From Clostridia bacterium (lineage in GTDB: Bacteria; Bacillota; Clostridia; Christensenellales; Aristaeellaceae), in NCBI GenBank assembly GCA_017516305.1, contig JAFXDB010000202.1, forward strand, positions 1-32,566: 32,566 bases of DNA, given 5' to 3'. Of this stretch, positions 7,069 to 15,757 are shown in pieces (positions within the stretch are counted from its first letter, which is position 1; every line of letters begins with the position of its first letter). Both the position numbers and the translations under genes were made by a program. A model generated the notes under the pieces. It made no database searches, was not told the DNA's origin, and saw nothing but the letters and a program-made list of their open reading frames with translations.

Positions 7069-8562
7069 TTATTCCGCTGCTTCCTCCGCCGGAGGCTCGC
7101 TCCGCCGGGGCTTCTCCCCCAGCGCCAGGGTAAAGGCAAAGGCTGCCCCCTGTGCTGTATCCAGCAGGCGGATGGACTGCCCGTGCATCTCCATGATCCG
7201 CTGGCAGATGGAAAGCCCCAGGCCCGTTCCCTTGCCGGAGGTATGTGCCCTGTCTGCGGTGAAGAACCGCTCGAACACGCGCGGCCTGTCCTCCGGCTGG
7301 ACGCCAATGCCATCATCGGCGACGGTCACCGTGCAAAGCCCTTCCGAAGCCCGGACGGTCAGGTTGATGCGTCCGCCGTCAGGCGTAAACTTGATGGCGT
7401 TGTCCATCAGATTGGTCGCCACCTGCTCGATGCGGGCCATATCTGCGTGGACATAGCAGGGCTCCGGGTCGAAATCGCATTCCACGTCCAGGCGGCGGGC
7501 GTCGATGTCGCCCATGCGGCGCAGGAAAACGCGCTCCAGCAGGTCGCAGATGTCGAAATCACTCATTTCCAGCGCTGCATCCTCCCGTTCCAGGCGGGAG
7601 AGCGCCAGCAGCTCCTCGATGAGGCCGGAGAGGCGCTTTCCCTCCTCGCTGACGATGGACAGATAGCGCGCATGCCCTTCCTCCGGGATGGTGCCGTCCA
7701 GCATGCCGTCCACATACCCGCGGATGGCAGTGATGGGACTGCGCAGTTCGTGGCTGACATTGGCAACGAATTCCCGGCGGCCATCCTCCACCCGGCTGAG
7801 CTGCTCCGCCATGGTGTTGAAGGCAGCAGACAGCTCCGCCACCTCCGGCGCCGCGTGGGTATCGGGGACGCAGACGTCAAAATCGCCGTCCGCCATGGCA
7901 GCCGCAGCCTGCGTCAGGCGGGTCAGGGGGCGGATCACGCTGCGCAGATAGGCCAGCAGCACCAGTCCCGCCCCCAGGCAGGTGACGGCCACAACGCCCG
8001 CCACCGGGCCGATCAGCCCCTCTGCCCCCGCAGAAATGACCTGCGCCGGCGTCTGCATGAACACCGCGCCCAACACCACATTGTTCTGTACAAAGGGCAC
8101 CGCCACGGTGAAATAATCATTGCCGTCCACATTCACATGCAGCTCAATCTCCGTACCCTGCAGCACCTGCGTCATGGAGCGTCTCACGTCCTCCATGTCG
8201 ATCATGGCCGCAAAGGCAGGGTTGCCCGCCAGCGCGGTATTCTTGTTGTCCATGATGCGGCCGTTGCGGTCAACGACCATGATATACGCGCCGTAACGGG
8301 CATAGACTGCCTGCGCGCGCCGCTGAAGGTATGCCTCGGCAAAGTCTGCCTGCGGGAATCCGCCGTAGCGCCCGTAGCCGAAGTAGCTCTGCGAACGCTG
8401 CTGCTGGGCTGCCAGCCAGGCGATCTCGCGGGCCTCCTGGCGCAGCTGCTCCAGCACCGCCTCCGTCTGCTGATTCTTCAGCGCGAAAAAGCCAATGGCG
8501 CTGAGCACCCCCGTCAGCAGCAGGATGCCCGCAAGCACCACGGCCATGATCCTTGTAAACAC
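7069..8562 (-). CDS. Membrane sensor histidine kinase (HAMP-HisKA-HATPase)
   Basis: Sensor of an OmpR-class two-component system, 497 aa. Transmembrane helix 1 is about residues 6-28; an extracytoplasmic sensor of about 155 residues follows with a Gly/Tyr/Arg patch near 60-70; transmembrane helix 2 is about 183-206. Then HAMP (about 207-260), HisKA with His271 in NVSHELRSPIT, and the HATPase domain: N-box NLMDNAIKF (384-392), G1 DDGIG (416-420), F-box VFERFF, G2 GKGTGLGLS (443-451). The C-terminus is a charged Glu/Ala/Pro tail. It starts at GTG 8562 with GAGGAAGG just upstream, 18 nt after the regulator gene. All catalytic motifs are intact. The domain order resembles PhoR/ResE-type kinases, but the stimulus is not evident. 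Confidence 0.93.
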   Translation of the reverse strand: MFTRIMAVVLAGILLLTGVLSAIGFFALKNQQTEAVLEQLRQEAREIAWLAAQQQRSQSYFGYGRYGGFPQADFAEAYLQRRAQAVYARYGAYIMVVDRNGRIMDNKNTALAGNPAFAAMIDMEDVRRSMTQVLQGTEIELHVNVDGNDYFTVAVPFVQNNVVLGAVFMQTPAQVISAGAEGLIGPVAGVVAVTCLGAGLVLLAYLRSVIRPLTRLTQAAAAMADGDFDVCVPDTHAAPEVAELSAAFNTMAEQLSRVEDGRREFVANVSHELRSPITAIRGYVDGMLDGTIPEEGHARYLSIVSEEGKRLSGLIEELLALSRLEREDAALEMSDFDICDLLERVFLRRMGDIDARRLDVECDFDPEPCYVHADMARIEQVATNLMDNAIKFTPDGGRINLTVRASEGLCTVTVADDGIGVQPEDRPRVFERFFTADRAHTSGKGTGLGLSICQRIMEMHGQSIRLLDTAQGAAFAFTLALGEKPRRSEPPAEEAAE

Positions 8563-8580
8563 GCCTTCCTCGCTTTCTGC

Positions 8581-9282
8581 TTACGGACTGCCCGTGATTT
8601 CGAATTTGTAGCCCCGGCGGCAGACGGTCCTGATGCACCAGCCGTGCTTCTCGCATTCAGGGAGCTTATCGCGCAGGCGCTTGACATGCACGTCCACCGT
8701 GCGGCTCTCGCCCTCAAAGTCGTAGCCCCAGACCTGATCCAGCAGCTGACCGCGGGTAAAGAGCTGGTTGGCATGGCTGGCCAGGAAGTGCAGCAGCTCC
8801 AGCTCCTTGGGGGGCATGGCGACCTTCTCGCCCTCGTAGCGCACCTCGTAGCGCTTCAGGCTGATGGTCAGGCCGGGAAAGGACAGGCTGTCGTCCTGCT
8901 CCTCCGCCGCGCCCTGGGTCCGGCGCAGCACCGCCTTCACGCGGGCCACCATCTCCTTGGCGTCAAAGGGCTTGGTGATGTAATCATCCGCGCCCATTTC
9001 CAGCCCCAGCACCTTGTCGAACACCTCGTCCCGGGCAGTGAGCATGATGACGGGGATGCTGCTGGTGCGGCGGATGGCGCGCAGCACCTGCGTACCGTCC
9101 ATGCCTGGCAGCATCACGTCCAGCAGCATCAGATCCGGCGGCAGGCGACGGAATTCCGCCAGGGCGTCGTCGCCGCGGGCCGCCACCTTCACGGTGAAGC
9201 CCTCCTTGTCCAGGTACAGCTGCACCAGGTGGGCAATATTGGGATCATCGTCCACGATGAGGATGTAGGGCTTGTCTTTCAT
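8581..9282 (-). CDS. OmpR/PhoB-family response regulator
   Basis: Transcription factor of the two-component system, 233 aa. Receiver: acidic pocket Asp11/Asp12, phosphoacceptor Asp55 in LMLLDVMLPGMDG, Thr82 (MLTARDE) and Lys104 (YITKPF). The C-terminal winged-helix DNA-binding domain (about 130-230) contains PKELELLHFLASHANQ, the recognition helix in SRTVDVHVKRLRDKL and the wing TVCRRGYKF. ATG 9282 has GGAGGTG 9 nt upstream. It is the first gene of the pair. The 70-nt upstream region shows only a weak -10 (TATTCT) and an imperfect palindrome CACG-GA-CGTG, a possible but unproven operator. Confidence 0.94.
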   Translation of the reverse strand: MKDKPYILIVDDDPNIAHLVQLYLDKEGFTVKVAARGDDALAEFRRLPPDLMLLDVMLPGMDGTQVLRAIRRTSSIPVIMLTARDEVFDKVLGLEMGADDYITKPFDAKEMVARVKAVLRRTQGAAEEQDDSLSFPGLTISLKRYEVRYEGEKVAMPPKELELLHFLASHANQLFTRGQLLDQVWGYDFEGESRTVDVHVKRLRDKLPECEKHGWCIRTVCRRGYKFEITGSP

Positions 9283-9354
9283 GGATGGAACACCTCCGGG
9301 GATAGAATAACACGGACGTGTGACAGGAGGATGAATGAACTGTAAATTCGGGAT

Positions 9355-9867
9355 TCAATATGTCAGTTCTACCAAATATTCATCATCGATCAGGAGGACT
9401 TCACAGCCGGCCTGACGGCATCTGGCCAGGTTTTCGTTGTTGTCGTGGACGAGGCATTCCAGGTCGAGTTCAGGATCATCGCCGCGGTTCTCCACAACGC
9501 TGTCATAGCGGCGCACATCCTCGAAGCGGCTGCGCAGATAGCGCTCGGTCATCACAAGGCAGACAAACCGGATATGCGGCAGGTATTCCTCGCTGAAATC
9601 CTTGCGCCAGTCGAAGGGCAGATAACACCCCTCGATGACCAGGTGCTGCTCATTCTCAACGGCCGTCTTGATCATTTCCCGCACAATGGGCCACATGAGG
9701 GCCGTCAGCGCATCGTCGTCCTCCACCGTCAGATCCGTATAGCCGGAGCGGATCAACCCCATCTTCAGGTGATCCAGGGAGAGATAGGGCCAGCCGTGCT
9801 GTTCCAGCAGACGCTGGGCCAGCGCGGTCTTTCCGGTGTGGCTCGTGCCTGCAATCAGGGTGATCAC
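9355..9867 (-). CDS. P-loop kinase, small-molecule phosphotransferase type
   Basis: 170-residue cytoplasmic NTPase of the adenylate-kinase-like or 2-phosphoglycerate-kinase-like group. Walker A GTSHTGKT (7-14); the SLDHLKMGLIRSG segment that in these kinases contacts the acceptor; VIEGCYLPF (about 77-85) in the Walker-B-like strand position; and a lid region with YLRSRFEDVRRY. The start is GTG 9867, set by AGGAGG 9 nt upstream; an open frame continues further but only as antisense or overlap with mutS2. It lies 26 nt after mutS2 and is probably cotranscribed. The stop codon is embedded in an AATTCGGGATT motif shared with the region after the proB-like gene. The substrate is unknown. Confidence 0.75.
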   Translation of the reverse strand: MITLIAGTSHTGKTALAQRLLEQHGWPYLSLDHLKMGLIRSGYTDLTVEDDDALTALMWPIVREMIKTAVENEQHLVIEGCYLPFDWRKDFSEEYLPHIRFVCLVMTERYLRSRFEDVRRYDSVVENRGDDPELDLECLVHDNNENLARCRQAGCEVLLIDDEYLVELTY

Positions 9868-9893
9868 GCGCTGTTCCTCCTCTCTGCCACTGC

Positions 9894-12263
9894 TTACTTC
9901 AGCTTCACGATGGTCACGCCGGTCTCGCCCTCGCCGTAAACGCCCAGGCGCATGCTGGCCACACCCTTGTGGTGCTTCAGATGCTGCTGGATGCCCGCGC
10001 GCAGCACGCCCGTGCCCTTGCCGTGGATGATGCTGACTTCCCCAAGGCCGCCCATGATGGCGTTGTTGATGAAGCCGTCCACCTCCAGGAGCGCATCCTC
10101 CAGCATCATGCCGCGCACGTCGCATTCCATCCTGACGTTGCGGGCCAGGCCCTCTGTACGCATGTTGACATTGCCCTGCTTCGCTTTGGCAGCCTTGACC
10201 TCTGCGGGCTTCTGCTGCACCAGGCGCAGATTCTTCAGCGCCACCTTCATCTTCATGATGCCGGCCTGCACATCCACCTCGCCCTTGGCATTGGGGGCGG
10301 ACAGGACGGTGCCGTTGCTGCCGATGGTGAGGATCTTCACGATATCGCCGGGCTTGACGGTGGTCGGCGGCGCGCTGTCATCCTGCTTCTGCTGGATGCC
10401 CTCGGCCAGGCCGTCCAGGGTCTTTTCCAGGGCGCGGCGGGCAGCATTGACGCCGTCGGGCGCGCCGCCCTCCTTCTTCATGCGCTTGAGGTCGGAGATG
10501 ATGCCCTCAGCCTCGCGGCGGGCCTGCTCCACGATGCGGCGGCCCTCCTCCTTGGCCTTGCGGACGGCGTTCTCGCGCTTGTCCTCCATTTCGCGGCGGA
10601 GCTTCTCCGCCTCGTCGCGGAGCTTGATGGTCTCCTCACTGGCCTTGCGGGCGATCTCTCGCTCGCGCTCGGCGACCTGCCGGTGGAATTCTGCATTGGC
10701 GATGACGTCCTCAAAGCGGATGGAGTCGCTGGAAAGCAGCTCCTTGGCGTCCTCGATGAGGAACTCCGGCAGACCCAGCTTGCGGCTGATCTCAAAGGCA
10801 TTGGACTTGCCCGGCACGCCGATGGACAGGCGGTAGGTGGGCCGCAGGGTCTCCACGCTGAACTCCACCGATGCGTTTTCGACGCCGGGGGTAGAGAGCG
10901 CAAAGGCCTTCAGCTCGCTGTAATGGGTGGTGGCCATGGTGCGCACATGGATCTTCAAAAGGCGGGTCAGGATGGCCTGCGCCAGGGCCGCGCCTTCGGT
11001 GGGGTCTGTGCCCGCACCCAATTCGTCAAAGAGCACCAGGTCGCGCGGGGTGACCTCCTGCATGATGGAAACAATATTGGTCATGTGGCTGGAGAAGGTG
11101 GACAGGCTCTGCTCGATGGACTGCTCGTCGCCGATATCGGCAAAGACCTGCTCGAACACTGCCAGCTCCGTGCCGATATCCGCCGGCACCTGCAGGCCCG
11201 CCTGGGCCATGAGGGTAAAGAGGCCCACCGTCTTGAGGGTGACAGTCTTGCCGCCGGTGTTGGGGCCGGTGATGATGAGGGAGGTGAAATCCTTGCCCAG
11301 CCAGAGGTTGGAGGGCACCACCTTCTCCGGATCGATCAGCGGATGGCGGCCGCGCACGATGTTGATATAGCCGTCCTTGTTAAGCTTGGGCGACACGGCG
11401 TACATCTCGCGGCTCAGTGCGCCCTTGGCGAAGATGAAGTCCAGCTCCGCCAGGATCTCCACCGTTTCCCGCAGCTGATCGCCATAGGGGGCAATCTCGG
11501 CCGACAGGGCCGCCAGGATACGCTCGATCTCCTGCTTCTCCTTGGCCTCCCACTGGCGCAGCTCGTTGCCCATCTCCACCGCCGCCATGGGTTCAATGAA
11601 AAGGGTGTTGCCCGTCGCCGACTGGTCATGCACAAGGCCCGGGACATTGGCGCGGCTGTCAGCGCGCACGGGGATCACATAGCGGTCGTTGCGCATGGTA
11701 ACGATGGTGTCCGTCAGGTACTTCTGAAAGTTGGGGTTGCGCACCATCTGGTTCAGCTTTTCCTTGATGCGCTCAGTGGCGCCGCGCAGATGGCGGCGGA
11801 TGTTCATCAGCTCCGAGGACGCGCGGTCGGCGATCTCCTCCTCGCTGATGATGGCCGTGGTGATATCGTCCTCCACATTGCGCAGGGACACCAGACCCTG
11901 CGCCTTGGCTTTGAGGATGGGCGTATTCTCCCGGTCGGTGACCAGCGCACTGCGGGCCGCCCGGGCCGCGGAAAGCAGCGCCGCCACGGTCAGCAGCGCC
12001 TTGGGGGACAGCGTTGCGCCCTTTTCCGCCAGGGAGATGGACTGGCGCACATCGTCAAAGGACACCAGCGGAGAGGAGCCCAGGTACTGCAGGATGACCG
12101 TGGCCTCCTCCGTCTCTGCCTGCCACGCGGCGATCTCCGCCAGATTGTCCGACGGGATCAGCGCCATGCAGCGCTCCACGCCCATGGGCGTCAGCGCCTT
12201 GGTGGCCAGCTTCTCACGGATCTTGGTGAATTCCAGCACCCGCAGGGTTCTTTCCTTGATCAT
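9894..12263 (-). CDS. mutS2: MutS2 family endonuclease / ribosome-rescue ATPase
   Basis: MutS-like ATPase with a C-terminal Smr domain, 789 aa. In Bacillota the family splits collided ribosomes and has been linked to suppression of homologous recombination. Core and clamp helices occupy 1-320. Walker A is GPNTGGKT (about 333-340), Walker B is DLVLFDELGAGTDPTEG, and the signature ATTHYSELK with the dimerisation segment follows. A long charged coiled coil (about 520-620) is rich in Glu, Arg and Lys. The Smr domain (about 705-789) carries CDVRG, in place of the usual DLRG, and HGKGTG. ATG 12263 is chosen because AGGTGA lies 6 nt upstream; the GTG at 12272 is part of that ribosome site. It follows the U32 gene by 64 nt in the conserved zapA-U32-mutS2 order. 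No strong promoter is seen in the gap. Confidence 0.95.
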   Translation of the reverse strand: MIKERTLRVLEFTKIREKLATKALTPMGVERCMALIPSDNLAEIAAWQAETEEATVILQYLGSSPLVSFDDVRQSISLAEKGATLSPKALLTVAALLSAARAARSALVTDRENTPILKAKAQGLVSLRNVEDDITTAIISEEEIADRASSELMNIRRHLRGATERIKEKLNQMVRNPNFQKYLTDTIVTMRNDRYVIPVRADSRANVPGLVHDQSATGNTLFIEPMAAVEMGNELRQWEAKEKQEIERILAALSAEIAPYGDQLRETVEILAELDFIFAKGALSREMYAVSPKLNKDGYINIVRGRHPLIDPEKVVPSNLWLGKDFTSLIITGPNTGGKTVTLKTVGLFTLMAQAGLQVPADIGTELAVFEQVFADIGDEQSIEQSLSTFSSHMTNIVSIMQEVTPRDLVLFDELGAGTDPTEGAALAQAILTRLLKIHVRTMATTHYSELKAFALSTPGVENASVEFSVETLRPTYRLSIGVPGKSNAFEISRKLGLPEFLIEDAKELLSSDSIRFEDVIANAEFHRQVAEREREIARKASEETIKLRDEAEKLRREMEDKRENAVRKAKEEGRRIVEQARREAEGIISDLKRMKKEGGAPDGVNAARRALEKTLDGLAEGIQQKQDDSAPPTTVKPGDIVKILTIGSNGTVLSAPNAKGEVDVQAGIMKMKVALKNLRLVQQKPAEVKAAKAKQGNVNMRTEGLARNVRMECDVRGMMLEDALLEVDGFINNAIMGGLGEVSIIHGKGTGVLRAGIQQHLKHHKGVASMRLGVYGEGETGVTIVKLK

Positions 12264-12327
12264 CAGTTTCACCTCGCATAAATAAGGTATATATCGGGAT
12301 TTTACAAAATACGGTATAAAACGGGAT

Positions 12328-14643
12328 TTATTCCACAGGGCGGTTCCAGTGGGCCGAGGTCGTTTCCGCCGCGTTCCTCTCGCCCATCCAGGCGCCGACC
12401 GCCTCCCGCAGCGCCGCGCCGGACTCGTTGCACAGCGTCATCAGGGGCGTGTAGCCCTCGCTGCGCACCCGAGAAAGCAAATCGGTGGGGACGCTGTTCA
12501 TCAGGCGCACCAGGCAGCCCTCGGGCAGACGCAGGCGCATCAGCGGGAAGCGCACGCCCCGGCGGTCTGTGAAGGCCGTACCGGCGAGCGCATCCGGATT
12601 TCCGTTGTCGCACAGGCGGCAGGATGCATGGCCCTTATCAAGGCCCAGGTACGTCCGCGCCGGACAATGGTGCAGCAGCATCAGCTGCGCCCGGCCATAG
12701 GCGGGAACGATCACATTTGGGGTGTATTTCAGGAGTTTATTCAGCTCTGCAGCGGACAGCTCCCCGCTGGCGGTCACAAATTCGCAGCCCTGTTCCAGCA
12801 GGAAGCGGGCCGCCAGGCGGTTCATCACCGGCACGCCCTCTCCCGCACCGAAGGGCACGGGCCATTGCATGCCCATTTGGCCCACGCTGCCCAGCACCAC
12901 GCCGCCCAGCTTGTCCTTGTGGGCAGTCACGAAGGTGTGCAGCATGTCCAGGGTGGCCTGCTCGCATTTCATGGGCAGATGCAGCCACACGCCGCCCTCC
13001 ATGGCACGGAGGCCCTCTTCCAGCGCATCAGGCCGGAAATCCTCCGGGTACCACACGATGCGCGCCTCCAGCTCCCGCACGGCGGCGTACTGCTCCGCGC
13101 TGCGCACGATAATGACCGGCGGCGTCGCCTGCCCGGTCATCTCCGCTTCAGGCATCGGCAGTTCGCGCCCAGCGGGTCTGGCAAAGTCCTCCGCGCGCTG
13201 CTTTTCCAGCTGTTCCAGCACCTCACGGCGGATGCTGTTGAGCGCCGACACGGGCACAAAGGCGTCCTGGGTGAAGACGGTCAATTCCCGCAGCGCAAAG
13301 GGTGTGTCGCCGGTCTTGCTCAGGTTCCTGCGGGCGTCATCCTCGCTCATGGCGCGCTTCTGGGCGGCGGTGACCACATCCCCCGTGGCCGTCACGGTGG
13401 ACGTGCCGTCGGTGACCGTCAGCGTGAGCGGCTCGCCGGGCAGGGCCACCAGCGTCATGTCGCAGGGAATGGCGGGAATGGTGAGCGTCTGCGCCTCCGC
13501 CAGCTGGGCGCTGCTGGTCAGGCGAACAACGGCGTCGCCCCTGGCAATGCGCATATCCGGGCGCAGCCGCAGCGTCGCGGTCTCCCCCGCCGGGACACTG
13601 TGGCCGGAATAGATCATCTCCGCATCGCCCTGGCGGGTGCGAAGCTGCAGGCCGTCGCCGTCCGCCAGGTCGCGGTCGCAGCGCATCTTCGCCATGCCGC
13701 CGCTGACGGAGACGATCGTCCCCACGGGGACACCGCCATGGTTCACGCGACTCTCGCAGATCACGCCCGCATCCTCGCAGCCCATGGCATAGCCGTCCAT
13801 GAAGCCGCCGCGCTGGAAGATCTGCAGGAGTCCATCGCGCTCCTGCTCATCCGCCTTGCGGAAAGCGCCCGCCTGCAGGCCGTCGATGCCCCGGCGATAG
13901 CTGCCAGCCACCGCCGCCACATATTCCGGGCGCTTAAGGCGTCCCTCCAGCTTGATGGAGCAAGCCCCGGCCTTCGCCAGCTCCGGCAGGTGGTCACGCA
14001 TGCACACGTCGCGGGGGCTGAGCCACGCTGCGGTCTTGCCCCGATACTCATAGAGCAGACGGCAGGGCTGGGCACAGCGCCCTCGATTGCCGCTGCGTCC
14101 GCCGATCATGCTTGAAAAAAGGCATTGCCCGCTGACAGCCACGCACTGCGCGCCATGGCCAAAGACCTCGATCTCGATGCCCTCGGCGGCGCATTTTGCA
14201 ATCTCCGCCAAGCTGCACTCACGCGCCAGGACCACGCGGGTCATTCCCTGCGCCCTGCAGAAGCGGACGCCCGCAGCGTTATGGATGGCCATCTGCGTAC
14301 TGGCATGAACGGGCAGGTCGGGAAAGCATTCCCGCGCCAGCTTCATAACGCCCAGATCCTGCACCAGCACGGCATCCACCCGCACCTCGTTCAGCAGCCG
14401 CAGCACGTCCATGACGCCGGCAAGCTCGCCGTCCTTGACCAGGGTATTGACCGTCACATGCACGCGGACATGATGCAGGTGCGCAAAATGCACCGCCTCC
14501 CGCAGGGCAGCCTCGTCAAAGTTGCCAGCCCCGGCGCGGGCGGAATAGGCCGCATAACCCAGGTACACCGCGTCAGCGCCTGCGGCCACAGCCCTGTCCA
14601 GCGCCTCGCGGTTGCCGGCAGGCGCAAGGTTTTCCATCATCAT
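12328..14643 (-). CDS. U32 family peptidase with DUF3656-type extension
   Basis: Large member of the peptidase U32 family (771 aa). Several U32 proteins act in tRNA or rRNA hydroxylation, and some in collagen degradation. The N-terminal TIM-barrel-like part contains NLAPAGNREALDRAV, GADAVYLG and VDAVLVQDLG. The U32 signature EVFGHGAQCVAVSGQCLFS is followed by GNRGRCAQPCRL, whose Cys cluster can hold an Fe-S site, and then SIKLEGRLKRPEYV. The central part (about 300-480) is the beta-rich extension typical of long U32 proteins. The C-terminal part again has Cys residues (ASCRLCDNG). ATG 14643 overlaps the zapA stop (ATGA) with AGGAG 6 nt upstream. The substrate is not certain; rRNA hydroxylation as for RlhA is the best guess. 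Confidence 0.9.
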   Translation of the reverse strand: MMMENLAPAGNREALDRAVAAGADAVYLGYAAYSARAGAGNFDEAALREAVHFAHLHHVRVHVTVNTLVKDGELAGVMDVLRLLNEVRVDAVLVQDLGVMKLARECFPDLPVHASTQMAIHNAAGVRFCRAQGMTRVVLARECSLAEIAKCAAEGIEIEVFGHGAQCVAVSGQCLFSSMIGGRSGNRGRCAQPCRLLYEYRGKTAAWLSPRDVCMRDHLPELAKAGACSIKLEGRLKRPEYVAAVAGSYRRGIDGLQAGAFRKADEQERDGLLQIFQRGGFMDGYAMGCEDAGVICESRVNHGGVPVGTIVSVSGGMAKMRCDRDLADGDGLQLRTRQGDAEMIYSGHSVPAGETATLRLRPDMRIARGDAVVRLTSSAQLAEAQTLTIPAIPCDMTLVALPGEPLTLTVTDGTSTVTATGDVVTAAQKRAMSEDDARRNLSKTGDTPFALRELTVFTQDAFVPVSALNSIRREVLEQLEKQRAEDFARPAGRELPMPEAEMTGQATPPVIIVRSAEQYAAVRELEARIVWYPEDFRPDALEEGLRAMEGGVWLHLPMKCEQATLDMLHTFVTAHKDKLGGVVLGSVGQMGMQWPVPFGAGEGVPVMNRLAARFLLEQGCEFVTASGELSAAELNKLLKYTPNVIVPAYGRAQLMLLHHCPARTYLGLDKGHASCRLCDNGNPDALAGTAFTDRRGVRFPLMRLRLPEGCLVRLMNSVPTDLLSRVRSEGYTPLMTLCNESGAALREAVGAWMGERNAAETTSAHWNRPVE

Positions 14644-14912
14644 GTTGACTCCTGCTGGCCCAGCTTATCCCGCAGGGCATTCAGTTCCCGGCGCAGGCGA
14701 GAATTCTCGTCCTGGGCCTTCATCAGTTCGTCGGTGATGTTCATCGCCACCAGCACCGCCACGGTCTCCCGGCTCTGGCGGGTGGCAAACACCGCCTCGG
14801 TGATCTGCCTGTCCACGTAGGAAGCCACGCGGGCCATATGCTCCGGCGTGTCGGCAGAGACAAGGGCAAACTCCTTGCCCGCCACGCGCACGGTGATCTT
14901 CTGCTTTTCCAT
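14640..14912 (-). CDS. zapA: Cell division protein ZapA
   Basis: Small FtsZ-ring stabiliser, 90 aa. The N-terminal beta-alpha unit KITVRVAGKEFALVSADTPE is followed by HMARVASYVDRQI and the long C-terminal coiled coil (MKAQDENSRLRRELNALRDKL). Length and pattern match the family. It starts at ATG 14912 with GAGGAGAAC upstream. It is translationally coupled to the U32 peptidase, an order conserved in Clostridia. No clear promoter lies directly upstream; the gap to the cyclophilin gene has a strong hairpin instead. Confidence 0.9.
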   Translation of the reverse strand: MEKQKITVRVAGKEFALVSADTPEHMARVASYVDRQITEAVFATRQSRETVAVLVAMNITDELMKAQDENSRLRRELNALRDKLGQQEST

Positions 14913-14939
14913 CTTTTACGCTGTTCTCCTCAAAATAAC

Positions 14940-14989
14940 GAATACCGGCGCGGCCCGGCGTGCTTCCGCCATGGTCTGCGCCGGTATTC
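14940..14989 (-). terminator. Large hairpin between the cyclophilin gene and zapA
   Basis: A 12-bp perfect inverted repeat, GAATACCGGCGC and its complement, with a 26-nt loop. On the minus strand it lies downstream of the cyclophilin stop and is followed by GTTATTTTG, so it can act as a terminator for that gene. The long loop and modest U-tract make it less typical. Confidence 0.55.
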
Positions 14990-15032
14990 TGCCTCGGCGG
15001 CTTGCTGTTTCCAGCAGGATCACATCCGTGGA

Positions 15033-15551
15033 TTACATCTGATCGAAGGGGAAGACCTGGCCGAAGGTCTCCACGCGGATGGAGGCCATGCGCTGATCCT
15101 CGTAGGGACGATCCATGCGGTCGCGCTTGACGCTTACGATGGCGTCGGCGGTCTCCATGCCCTCCAGCACCTTGCCGAAGGCGGCGTACTGGCCGTCCAG
15201 GTGGGGGCTGTCGGAGGTCATGATGAAGAACTGGCTGCCGGCGGAGTCGGGCATCATGCTGCGGGCCATCGACAGCACGCCATAGGTGTGCTTGAGGGGG
15301 TTCGGCACGCCGTTCATGGCAAACTCGCCCTTGATGCGGTAGCCGGGGCCGCCGGTGCCGGTGCCCTTGGGGTCGCCGCCCTGGATCATGAAACCGGGGA
15401 TGACGCGGTGGAAGATCAGCCCGTCATAGAAGCCGGAATTCGCAAGAGCGATGAAATTGCCCACGGACTGGGGAGCGATGTCCGGGTACAGCTCGCCCTT
15501 CATCTCGCGCCCATCCTCCATGGTGATGACAAATACAGGATTCTGTGCCAT
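15033..15551 (-). CDS. Cyclophilin-type peptidyl-prolyl cis-trans isomerase
   Basis: Cytoplasmic PPIase that accelerates X-Pro isomerisation in protein folding; 172 aa. Active-site Arg lies in [14 protein letters not shown]; then SQFFIMTSD (Phe contacts) and the hydrophobic pocket [11 protein letters not shown]. The N-terminus [21 protein letters not shown] is typical of short bacterial forms. ATG 15551 is set by AAAGGAGTG 9 nt upstream; the frame is open further but lacks a ribosome site. It has its own promoter and a terminator-like hairpin downstream, so it is probably monocistronic. A 7-bp stem (CAGCCGT/ACGGCTG, 15575-15600) lies in the 5' leader, without a known role. Confidence 0.93.
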   Translation of the reverse strand: MAQNPVFVITMEDGREMKGELYPDIAPQSVGNFIALANSGFYDGLIFHRVIPGFMIQGGDPKGTGTGGPGYRIKGEFAMNGVPNPLKHTYGVLSMARSMMPDSAGSQFFIMTSDSPHLDGQYAAFGKVLEGMETADAIVSVKRDRMDRPYEDQRMASIRVETFGQVFPFDQM

Positions 15552-15643
15552 GAATGACACTCCTTTCAGAAATTCAGCCGTCAGCCGGAGCAAACGGCTG
15601 CATACAGCATATTGATGTGCCGCCATTCTGGTGCACATTCCCT

Positions 15644-15672
15644 ATTGTACCAGCATTTGCAGAGAAATGCAA
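15644..15672 (-). promoter_or_regulatory. Sigma-A promoter of the cyclophilin gene
   Basis: Minus strand: -35 TTGCAT (15667-15672), 17-nt spacer, -10 TACAAT (15644-15649). It leaves a leader of roughly 90 nt. Confidence 0.75.
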
Positions 15673-15757
15673 GTTTTCCGAGTAAATTCGTCAGCATGCA
15701 GCAAAACAAGTCGGCTGACAGCGTTATTTTTGCCTTTCAAGCCGCATCTTTTGCCGC

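Noticed and set aside
9283..9354. Promoter and operator of the response regulator
   Set aside because: Only a weak TATTCT and an imperfect CACG-GA-CGTG palindrome; not enough to annotate.
12264..12327. Direct repeats CGGGATTTTA and CGGGATTTAT and a TTGTAA/TATTTA pair upstream of mutS2
   Set aside because: AT-rich gap with low-complexity similarity; the -10 match is poor and the repeats are too short to interpret.
15650..15757. Possible terminator of hemZ (GTCAGC/GCTGAC pair)
   Set aside because: Short stem, long loop and no following U-tract on the minus strand.
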